Assembly (NCBI RefSeq): GCF_026914185.1
Contig: NC_070563.1
Span: 6,593,001 to 6,657,000, forward strand
Source: Puccinia triticina
Lineage: Eukaryota; Basidiomycota; Pucciniomycetes; Pucciniales; Pucciniaceae
Direction: 5' to 3'
Length of the DNA: 64,000 nucleotides
The position numbers and the translations under genes are program-made. Below the pieces are notes generated by a model that saw nothing but the letters and a program-made list of their open reading frames with translations, did not search any database and had not been told where the DNA came from. This document shows, in pieces, positions 54,299 through 64,000 of the stretch; the stretch's first letter is position 1, and every line of letters starts with the position of its first letter.

Positions 54299-56820
54299 TT
54301 TGGAGCAAAAGTGATCTGGCGGTGGGATAAGAAGACGTCCGGGTTTTTCTCGAGAAAACTGATCGAACCAAAAGAAAGCGATAGATAATAACAACTGATG
54401 GGGACTTTTTGCTCTAAGTTTCCAGACTTGAGCGTGAGCTTGGCTTGAGAATTGCGCTGAATGTGGCAAGGGAACAGATGGATGCTGGTTGATGAGGAAA
54501 AGAAGCTTGGATCGATGTCTGCCAGGGAAGAGGCGGGGGGCATGGGGAATCTTATAGTCCTGAATGCCGGTGATGACTGGCTGGACTCGTCAATGAGGAG
54601 CCGTTCACTGCCGTGCCTCATCCGTGGCCAATGCAAGCGGCGGATCTTTTGCAATCCTGATGGGCTTGTCTCATCCTTTGATACATCCAACAAATCTGCC
54701 GTTAAGCTTTAGTTAACGGATCACATGCTCCTTGAAGTTCAGCCCGCAGCGCGGAGCGGTGAGCCGATAGACTATCATTGTTGGGCGCCACATAGCTCGC
54801 CTTGTGTCGATCACTCTCGGCCTGATCGGATCGCGTTCAATTGAAGCGATCTACCGCACCCCGATAATGCCCCGGCCGAGGTTTGCAGTTCGGACTTGAG
54901 GACTTTGGTTGTTCATACGGATGGCCGGCTGGCAATTGACATCCGTCGAAGCCGACCGTGCCTGACCGCGCCCGGCATCCGCCCGGCGGGTGCACTGTGC
55001 AGACCTCGGGATTGCACTCTTCATAATACGTAAGAAACCTTTGAACACGCCGCGGGCATGGTAGCCATTGATCTGAGTCTGACTCAAATACCAGCAGAGA
55101 TTCACATTCTGCTCCAAGTCAGATCAATCAAATGTATTTCTCAATGAGCATCGGTGGCTGTAGAGTAAGAATAGCGCGGAGCAAAGCGGCTTAACTGCGG
55201 CATCAACCGCAATATGTAGGAGGTTCCAACATCAAAGGCGCGGTACCACTCTTGCTCAACCAAGCGCGTCATGTAAGTTTCAACCGAGGCTGCAATTTCA
55301 TAGCTTTCGACTGGGGGCTTTCATTATTTATGTATTCAGATAGAACATGTACACTTGTCGCATCCAGAGGCATCTGCAAGTTGGGCATGCAGTTTCTGCC
55401 GAGTGCAAAAGTGAAGCATGCCCGGATTGGTCTTCTCAGTCATTACCGCCTGGTACTATTAGTGCAGTAGCTATCAGAGAATTCTATCCCCTGGTTCCAC
55501 TGGTTCCGCCGGCTCAAGTTCGCCAAATATATTGGGTGCTCTAAATGTTTTTCAAGATCTGCTTGCCAGCTGTGATAAATTTATTACATACTCGCCGGAG
55601 ACTCTAGTCAACATTGAAAACCGATCAGATTCAGAGGCACAAGCGCAAAACAGTGAGGATACCCGACTCCAGCCTAAGCCGATGTCCGCGGCTCGGTAGT
55701 CGCAATAATTTTTTGCCCTTCCAAGTTCCTGGCAGCTGGGTAAGGGTCTGCCTGGCCATTATTTGGCCCTCTATTTTATCAACTCAACCTGCACAAAGCT
55801 GAATAAAGTACAGCATTGTTTATCTCGAAAATGAGACTGCATTTGAATTTACAAACGAGGGTCAAGGACCAACCGCGATACCAGTTAACCAGAGGACAAC
55901 AAGCCTGCTGCTGTCCTGATAAGCCAACGGCGAAGATTACTGATTACTCCCAAACACGTTTTTATATGTTTGCGTTTGATCTTAGTCTGAATCAACAAAA
56001 CATTAAAAAGACTAGACAGGCGGTCTGGGTGCAGAAGACACGTCGCATGCAAACCAGATATATCACATGAGGTGATGATTTATGAACCAACCAACAAGAA
56101 AACATTAATAAATAAACAGACAGATAAACTGGCCAAATTGAAAGTGATAGAGAAATCATATGTAAATATGCAGATGGCAAGCCAATGGAAACGGCGGTTG
56201 AGCTCGGAAGTGGAGGCATCAAGACTCGAGACTTCAGAATGGCCAAGGCCGGAGCTCGGATCACACTTCAAGTTATCGCCGATAGAAAATGATATTTACA
56301 TAAATACATTCTAATTATGGAGAAGTGTGCACGGAGAGCCAGTTTCCAGGGCTGACCGTGTCTATAGACATCCTCCGGATTCCAGGAAAGCTCTCGATCC
56401 GTGCATGGTCAACTTAAAATCAGGATACTTGAGGGGTCAAACTCTTACTCCAGGGTGGAGAAAGGTTTGCAAGGTTGTTCTGTAATAAAGCTTGACAGGG
56501 AAGTCATAAAAATGTATTGCAATACGCAATTCTTGGGCACATCACGCATTCCAAGTGGGTTGGATATGGTCCTGAATGTTTGAAGATCAAAGACTGATGA
56601 TCCTACTCGGTAATATCCTCCCCGCCATTATTTAAGTTTTTCCACAGCTTGTCTCCTAACTTGCTTACTTATAAGCACCATCATCACCTTCTCACCTAGA
56701 ATCCTGTTCCAGAAAGTACAAAATTTCCTTGTCCAGCCTTCGCAAAAGGTCGTGCCACTACTGATCACCTGCGTTAATCTTCTTGAGCGGTAGCTGATAT
56801 TCCATAAGCAAAAAAGCAAG
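54299..56820. other. Long intergenic region; no gene recognised
   Basis: Holds the promoter side of both the GPI protein (minus) and the Cys-rich secreted protein (plus). Short frames only. CAACCAACAAGAAAACATTAATAAAT-type A-rich DNA occurs near 56090. No repeat family from elsewhere in the window was recognised. Confidence 0.4.
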
Positions 56821-58272
56821 ATGAACCAGTATTATATGAAATACCTATATCTATTTTTGTCGCTTGCCCTCCCTCAAAGTTCATTTACACTCCTGACTGG
56901 TTTTGATCGTAAAAAGCTACCTTACCGAAGTGATGGTGCCGCTGGGCAAACTGGTTATAATCAATGCGGCACCAAAGCTCACCCAGACAGCCATTGCCAG
57001 TGAGCCCACTTATTATTCACGCCCTATACTCTAATCAATTTTTTATGCTGCACCGAAAGCTGAAAATCTATTTTCAACAAGGAACGCTTTTATCAAATCA
57101 GCCAAGGATTTTTGTATCTTTGCACGTGAGCCGCCTTCACCTGCTGGCAGTCGGACTAATGGGTGGATTATTTTTCCTTGTTGATGTATTTATTTACTTA
57201 GCACCCAGACCCCTAGTCGTGGGTGATGCCAAACGCATATCTGTCTCTTACTGCTCAAAAGATGGCTATGGAACTCGTCTGATCCCGCCGGGAACCTTCA
57301 AGAATCTGCACTTTGTGTGAGTGGCTCCACCTGGAGTTGAAAGTGCCATACTAGTACTACGCTTCATCACTCACAAAATCTGTTTATAGTCGTACTCCAC
57401 ATTATGTACAAATTACCGCCCTTGGTAACGTGTGTCTAAGGCTGTCTTTGTTGCCAAACAGGTCCCTAATTCTTAAAGCTAATGCGCTGTTTCATTTTTG
57501 CTAAGTTCACCAAAGTCAATGTACCGGCAGGCAACGAAGGTGGCGAGTTAGGTCAGTCTTGCGGCAAAGAATCATTTGTTAAATATTGGAGAACTGAAAT
57601 GACTGAACTACTGGCACATGCTCAAACTGAAGACCCTTCGGGGTAAGTAATCACCGTCTCACAAGAAATTCCCCAGGGTCTGATTATATATGTTTAACTT
57701 TCAGGGCTGACGGTCACGGAAACCCAATCGGCGCCCTGGTCTTCGGCGAGCGGGGCCAATTTAACCATTGGACCGAATTCATTGCACATGATGAATTTTG
57801 CATCAGAGCTTGCTTTAATACACCGGAGTCCCCCCGATTTTGCCAACACATATGTCAGTTTGTCTTTCCTGAATTCCGACAGAAGTGCCCGTTTTGAGCG
57901 TTCCGTTGCCTTAAAACTAGATGACTTGGAAGGATGTCGCTGGAACATGCCTGGTAACTACAACGGCACTGGATTTGACGAATGCGAAGGAAAAGATGTC
58001 CCTCTACCAATGGGTGAATGTGAGTGCTCGGCATCCACTCGACCTTGGTGACCAATTGACGCTCATGAACAGAATACGAACTGAATCAATTACATAGACC
58101 GCCGATCTGACGGTTCAATTTTCACCTGGCAACGGGGCAAGTCACCTCAACCTCCAAATGGTGCCCCTGGTAAGCTAATAAAATGCAAGAGGTTCGTCAA
58201 TTACTTACAATTATCCACGTATAAAGTGGTGCTGAGTAGGTTTTTCTTCCAGTGTTCACCCCCCTGGTTTGA
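56821..58272 (+). CDS. Cysteine-rich secreted protein, candidate effector, 10 exons
   Basis: Exons: 56821-56999, 57082-57125, 57202-57316, 57390-57429, 57506-57551, 57633-57642, 57705-57853, 57921-58019, 58098-58169, 58253-58272; 774 nt, 257 aa, all phases match. Signal peptide MNQYYMKYLYLFLSLALPQS. The mature part has nine or so Cys in a spread pattern: GYNQCGTKAHPDSHC, KDFCIFAPPRP, ISVSYCSKDGYGTRLIP, TPHYVQITALG, GADGHGNPIGALVFG, EFIAHDEFCIRAC, RFCQHIYDLEGCRWNMPGNY, FDECEGKDVPLPMGEY, and a TWQRGKSPQPPNGAP tail. From memory this order is that of a large secreted family widespread in rusts and other basidiomycetes (CIRAC, GCxWNMPxNY signatures); biochemical role unknown. Exon 6 is a 10-nt micro-exon. 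Effector role is inference from secretion and lineage. Confidence 0.88.
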
Positions 58273-58548
58273 ACTACTCAAGATCTGTAGGATCCGCAAC
58301 CAACAATTAGCTTTTGATCGGTTACTTGTGGACAAACTGATTGTCGTATATGCGCGGCTTTAGGGATTGAGTCATTGACAGCCTCTTCACTTGCTCCCTT
58401 TTTATTTTCAGTTTGGTCAAAATTTTACTGGCTGTGTTTGTCGATTGTGGGCTCATTTTCTTCTGACAGTTGCTAATGTACTCAGCTTGTAATGTGACAC
58501 GGCCATGATAAAGTGATTGGTACCAATAATGAAATTGCATATCATTAG

Positions 58549-58744
58549 GGGTGTTCAAAGTTGACTGCATAAAATCATAACACCATAAATTCATAAAACC
58601 TTAATCTGAAAAAAATGTGTAACACCCAATCATTAAAAAAAGAGCAACAATTCTAAAACGGTACATAAAAAATGATCACTCAAAAGTGTTATGATTTTAT
58701 GATTTTATGATTTGAAAAAAATATGATTTCAACTTTGAACACCC
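58549..58744. mobile_element. MITE, GGGTGTTCAAAGTTGA ends, copy 1
   Basis: GGGTGTTCAAAGTTGACTGC at the left and TTTCAACTTTGAACACCC at the right, with internal CATAAAATCATAACACC and TGTTATGATTTTATGA. It lies 276 bp beyond the stop of the Cys-rich protein. TA borders are possible (TTA|G... and ...CCC|TTA), suggesting a mariner-type element. Confidence 0.75.
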
Positions 58745-58882
58745 TTATTGTTATTAGTCCAGGATCGTAATTATTGATTGCACAAATGATGAGTCAAACT
58801 GAGCCAGTTTAAGATCATTCCATATTGCACAATTTTGAAAGAAAATGCTTGTGAATCTCAGCATCATTGAAGACTATACATA

Positions 58883-59078
58883 GGGTGTTCAAAGTTGACT
58901 TGCATAAAATCATAACACCATAAAATCATAAAATTCTAAGCTGAAAAAATATGTTGCACCCAAGCACTCAAATTAGAGCAACATTTCTAGAATGGTACAT
59001 ATGAAATCATCACTTGAAAGTTTTATGATTTTGTGATTTTATGCATTGAAAATTTTATGATTTCAACTTTGAACACCC
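58883..59078. mobile_element. MITE, GGGTGTTCAAAGTTGA ends, copy 2
   Basis: Same family and the same length (196 bp) as copy 1, 140 bp further on, same orientation of the asymmetrical core. Flanks ATA and TTA. Confidence 0.75.
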
Positions 59079-59445
59079 TTATATCATGCGAACTTAACTA
59101 GCGCCCAGGCCGCATCAATGATGCTTTACAAGGGGCAATCGCAGGCCAAGCTCTATGGACAACCTCGGTTAATTATGTACATACAAAATCCACAATTCTG
59201 CTTAATTGTTGTCTAGCGCTAATAGATGACAAAAACTGGATGCTAAACGATGTTTCGGATCTGACAATCTAAGACAAAAAGAGAAAAGCATGACGATGAT
59301 GACGAGAAAACAAATAAACTGATAGATCATCTCAGGAAGGAATATGGGAAGGATGACAGCGCAAGGGATCCATCCCCAGAGAAACAACGACAGAAACCGA
59401 CGAGCAAATGAAAGAATCTTTTAAAGATTTTGTAATCTCGATCAG

Positions 59446-62400
59446 CTATGCAGGATTTGAGGGGTTTTCGAGATCACCAACTTCTTCCAACACCGAATCT
59501 TCGCCAAACAAGCCGATCAAAACCAGCCTGGCAAATCGGATATCTGTCCAATAAGCAGCATGTGCAGTAACCTGTGGATGATTACCCCAAGTCAGTCTAC
59601 ATTACCTGCGCCCAATATATCTCTTGCACTGTTTTATTTGAGTTTTCTCGGATGAAAAACAACAACAATGGGATGCAATAATTACCATATCAACATACTG
59701 GTTGAGACCCAAGCTAGGAATCACAAAATCCACCGATCCGGTTGGATTTAAAGCAAGAAACCTACAAAAAAGTCCCGACAGACCAGAACAAAAACTACAA
59801 AACAGTTAAACTGTTGCAAGAGATTGACATGTGTAGATCATTTTCATTCTTTTTCTAAAAAAAAGGGGGAAATAGAACAGACGGCTGACCTCATTCGGCC
59901 AAGGATGTTTTCTCCTTGTTTAGTTTTTTTGAGAGGTTCTTCTCTAATGTTCTCCCGAGACGAAGTAAAGACCCTCGTTCGTTTCCTAACCAAATCAGTC
60001 CATCCTCCCACCATAGACGTGGGCAGAGGAGGAACGGGAATGGATGCCGGTTGAGAGCAGGGCTTGGCAGCAGTCATGTTTTGGAGAGTTGCTTGAGTAT
60101 TGATGTTTTTGATAAGATCATGAGGTTCACATTTCTTGGTGGAGCCCATCCAGGAATTCGCGACTAGAGATGATAAGGAACTCAGGGAGACATTCCGCGT
60201 TAGTACTGCATCGTGATCTGTTGCCGGCCTCTTTCGCCTCATCGTTTCTAAGAACTTCTTTGTGAATGAGCGGGCGTCAATTGGCTTTATTCGCTTGGAA
60301 TGTCTAAATTCAGAATCCAGATAGATCAGCCGTTTTGCCTCTGAAGCAATAGTTTGAGTTCAGAAGGGTATCTTACCGGCAATCGACACCTTCAAGCAAA
60401 ACGGACAAAATCAGAATTCAAGTTAGGATGGTGGCCGATGACGATTGGTCAAAGGGAAAAAAACGGCTCTGATACTCAACATGCATTCATACCTATGTCA
60501 AAAATATCACCCATAACAAAAAAAAACAGTGCCATAAGCGGCATATTCTTGGTACGGCTGCCTGCAAGCGCGATTTACTCACAATAAGCAACCGGATCAG
60601 TGGAGATGTAAACACTATAGATTGTTTCCGCAGCTAGACAACCGTACTGTCCCACTTCATCGCTCGCCACGCGGTTCGCCTTACGCCATTCGGGCGAGTT
60701 TTTGAAGTCAAGGCTGGTTGACTTTGATACCCCCTCACGAGCAATCAGTTGGGCACGATGCAAATGGAAGAAAAAGGCAACCTGCTCATGGTGATCCCAA
60801 TTCAGAAAGGCTTCAGTTTAAGATTATACGACCGCTTGGGTCATAATGTGTATAATGATTTGTATGTGCTAAAAGACTGACCGGACTACCGACAAGGAAT
60901 ACTTTAGATGTGTCAAAGCAGAAATGATTGAGCGCCGACAGATAGGCCTGGGTATCGCCCATGACTTCGCTCATCTCGACGTCCATCGTCCATGCACTAG
61001 GCTGTCTTGAGAGGATGTCTACGGATAATGCAGCCCCGAGACTATGAGCAAGGATGGATACCTTGCGACCCGTATAGTATGTATTGCGACGACAGAAAAG
61101 TCGGTAGACCTTGTTGGCTTGTTCAATCACCGCCGCGATCATAAGCTTGTGCTGCTTGGGTGACATGTAGAGGGGTACATCAAGCACCAAGCTCGTCACC
61201 ACCTCACGCACGAATGGAATACTATCCGGGATCTTATCAAATAAAAATCTTGTTTCATCAGATACCGCCTAGTCGTAAACAATTTTCAGTTGCAGAGTTT
61301 GATCGGCTCACTTGGATATCTTTCATTGCGAATGTATTTTTAATCCGTCTTCCCTCCTCCGTCTCATTTTCAGATGAGACATCTTCCTGGTCAGTAAATC
61401 CCTCCATTTCGAAATCCAAGGAATGTCTCCACCGAATAGGCTAGAAAAACCATCTCAGAAATTAGTCAAAAGTAAGGCGTGATCCTGTTGTTTCTAGCCA
61501 TTGGAACAACTGTGTGGAAAACCAGAGACGTACGATGAATTGGACCCTTCTGTTTTGCAGGAAATTCTTCATTTTCTGGTCAGTGGTGCTTGCCTTGTGG
61601 CATTCAACTCGTAGTTGATTACAAGCATGGACAAAATCAAATGAATCATAAGACTGGGCTAACTAAACAAAACAAAGAAGAAGATATGAGTGAAATAAAG
61701 CATTCAAATTTTGATCATAATCTAGCGTGCCTATCAATCTCAGCTGGGGGGATGGCAAACCTTTTGACCGATCCCATGGATCACCAAAACCAATTCAGAG
61801 ACTTCGGCGTTTGGATTTTCCAAATCTTCCTCTTGAATCATATCAGCGGTAGTATTCAAACCAGAAGCCCCGCCAATGCCGGCCTGGTCGAGGTTTTCCG
61901 ACGAAGGCTGCTTCTGATCTGCAAGCGCGTCTTCAGATTCTAGCCCACTCCAACTTTGAACCTGGTCCCAGCCACGGATAACAACCGTCCCACCACTATA
62001 ACCAGCCGTCTTCTTGGAGATGCTCGTGAAGAAATTTGTAAGGATTGTCTTGCTTATTCTGCTGCTGACGGCTCTGGAATAAACCCTACCTTGTGTGGCG
62101 GTCTCGAAGATGACATCGTGATCAAACTCTTTTAGGTGGACTTTCAATTTATCTTCTGCTTCAGTTCCTATTTTAAGAGCCGAACGCAGCTCATCCTTTT
62201 TGTGTTATTTTCATGTTGGATTTCAGGGTTCAACGAAAATTCATCGGTCTCAGATTCGTGACCAAAGCCTTGGAATTAAGATTTACTAACTTCATATGAC
62301 AGGTCCCAGGGTCTGATTTGATCATACGCAGCTTCCAAAGCTTCGGCAAGATCTGGATCGCACGGATAGAATTTGTCTGGATGCAAATTCGAACAGAAAC

Positions 62401-63455
62401 TCACTATCAGTTCAACCGACGTAAACTAACATTTAATCCAAAGCAAAAGACAAAACTAAAGGGGTTCTCTCTTTACTTGAGATCAAATTTCACAAGCTGT
62501 AACATGTTTGCATAGATTGACTTACGTTTGCTAGTTGTAGGGTAAAACCATTTTCCTTTGTAAACGTCCAGATGCGGGCCGTGCCAAAAGGCAGGGTACA
62601 GCTTCAGTCTGCGAACGTCTAAGGTCATGGTAGAAAATGATGGTCAGCGCAAGGCCTTAGAGCCGAACTAAACACGAGTGATAGAGACTAAATCTAATGT
62701 ACACACCTACTGTAAATAGTGAATCAAGACCAACTGGAACGATGGAGGGGTGATCATCCATTGACAAGTTAAGCACGGCGTCCTCATTATCAAATTCATC
62801 GCTATCTACTGCCTGGCTGTCTGGTAGTTGGAATGATGAAGTATCGTCCTCGTTATCAGTATTGCCTAAAAAAGAAAGAATCCAGTCGTTCTCATGGCTG
62901 GTAAGCATCGGGGATATGTTGAGTCTGATCAAAAGAATTTGACTAATTACCGGTGGTTTCGGACACCAATTTTGCTTTCCCTTTAGGGTTGAACTCCAGA
63001 TGTGCTCCTTGACTGTCAGCAGTTGATTGTTGGGATCGGTGAGATGGGTGCGAGTTGGATATTTGATCTGTAGAACCGGATGAGCGTCGGATCGTGGTTT
63101 TTTCAGAGCTCGAGTTGGAATTTCGAGGGGCGTGTAGGATTCTCCAGGCAAGTTCAATTTTTTCATTCTCCTTCTTACTGAATGGACTACATGCTACCGG
63201 AGTGGGGAGGGAGCCGCCAGCGACGACACGAGTGGCGGTTGAAGTGGTAGTGGTGGTGCTACTGGCCGTGGTGGTTGTGGTACTACCGCCCGCTGTGGTG
63301 GATTGGCTCGGATTGCTGGTAGGATTTGTTGAGGATGCTGATGAGCTTGTGGTTGGGTTGGAAATTAGCGAACCGAGCGAGTTGAAGTCCGATAAAGCTG
63401 GACCAGTATGAAGAAAATGAGAAACAAGTGGCGGTTTGGAGGTACTATTCGCCAT
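59446..63455 (-). CDS. DDHD-domain phospholipase (PA-PLA1 family)
   Basis: Supported exons (minus): 63455-62951, 62865-62707, 62618-62526, 62376-62291, 62195-61761, 61662-61534, 61440-61312, 61268-60882, 60781-60583, unresolved part about 60575-60380, then about 60230-59890, 59761-59686, 59571-59446. It would hydrolyse phosphatidic acid or related phospholipids at membranes. Visible features: Ser/Thr-rich N-terminus; a WWE-like LYPAFWHGPHLDVYKGKWF; GGTVVIRGWDQV; LVLVIHGIGQKL (start of the alpha/beta hydrolase part); VLDVPLYMSPKQH; the lipase elbow ILAHSLGAALSVD (G/A-H-S-L-G nucleophile Ser); then DTSKVFLVGSP, FFFHLHRAQLIAREG, YSVYISTDPVAY (DDHD domain) and the conserved end FLALNPTGSVDFVIP, LNQYVDMVTAHAAYWTDIRF. 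The junction near 60.4-60.6 kb, beside a T9 run, could not be closed in frame. A 5' non-coding or extra exon near 63.64-63.72 kb (GTAAGA donor) is possible. Confidence 0.85.
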
Positions 63456-64000
63456 CTCGCTTGATTTTGGACAGTCTTGGATGATGTCTCGGATGACAAA
63501 CTTGCAGCGCCGGGTCAGTGTCGCTCGATGAACGAGAAAAACCGCTCCGAGGGTTCGAGTGGTTCTGATCGGAAGATAATCATGCCAATCAAATTAGCGA
63601 CAGTTCCTTGGTAGAGATCTATGGCCATCAGACAGTGAGTGCTCTTACGAGATGTGGCAGTTTCCCGCGGGCAAGATGAGATGGAGAGTTCACCGTTCAG
63701 ATCTATCACAATATCGCCTGCTAAACAATCAACTCATTCAATTTGACTGCGAATCGATGCTTCTCCCTTCCCCTTGCTCATGATTTAAATACCCGAGGGA
63801 GAAAACCATTGACGTCATCGCCAACCCACTTGACCCTACTTTGACGGACTGGCATCATGCCACATGGCATGTGCGATCAAAGCCAGCACTTGGCTCACTC
63901 GATGAGTCCAAGACTCCAACTCCAACATGAGGGAAACCACATTCAGTAAATAGCTTCACCCTGCTCCTCAGCCTCTCAAACAAAAATTACGGCTCTCAAG
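63456..64000. other. Upstream region of the DDHD gene
   Basis: A minus-strand stretch ending in TCTC|GTAAGA at about 63649 encodes VIDLNGELSISSCPRETATS. It could be an exon of another gene running off the right edge, or a 5' leader exon of the DDHD gene. No firm call. Confidence 0.35.

Overview
This is nuclear DNA of a filamentous fungus, most likely a rust fungus (Basidiomycota, Pucciniales, Puccinia-like). The evidence is intron-dense genes (up to 17 exons, introns of about 45-110 bp with GT..AG ends, exons as short as 7-10 nt), lineage-typical secreted proteins, and large blocks of nested transposable elements. The rust assignment is inference; eukaryote and fungus are near certain. No bacterial operon, CRISPR array, rRNA or convincing free-standing tRNA gene is present.

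Layout. 1.1-3.6 kb: a DUF7872-like secreted/membrane protein gene (minus). 3.7-24.0 kb: a transposon block with CACTA-like elements full of palindromic GACCGGTC-type repeats, a decayed DIRS-like retrotransposon (gag and RT/RNase H), a Gypsy tail, and an LTR mini-retrotransposon carrying a CACTA-like element that itself carries a MITE. 25.0-35.2 kb: a gene island with a Dal5-type MFS permease (plus), a YEATS-domain protein (minus) and a 1608-residue disordered protein with repeated acidic-VPL motifs (minus). 36.7-45.8 kb: a second transposon block with a 2-kb inverted repeat, a mini-LTR element whose LTR contains a tRNA-Met-like sequence, an internally deleted hAT, and several MITEs. 46-63.5 kb: a second gene island with one decayed gene, an aquaglyceroporin (plus), a signal-peptide plus GPI-signal Ala/Pro/Lys-rich wall-type protein (minus), a cysteine-rich secreted protein (plus, effector-like) and a DDHD phospholipase (minus).

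I rebuilt exon structures by hand from splice consensus and reading phase. Six multi-exon models close exactly in frame: permease 531 aa, YEATS 301 aa, VPL-repeat protein 1608 aa, aquaporin 350 aa, GPI protein 589 aa and secreted Cys-rich protein 257 aa. The DUF7872 model closes in frame but contains one in-frame TAG that is also the acceptor of a possible 72-nt exitron. The DDHD model is unresolved at one internal junction.

The most striking structures are the dated nestings. At least seven insertions can be ordered by their target-site duplications, including a complete mini-LTR element that splits the terminal inverted repeat of another transposon, and a CACTA MITE that landed in the pol III A-box of the tRNA-like sequence inside an LTR.
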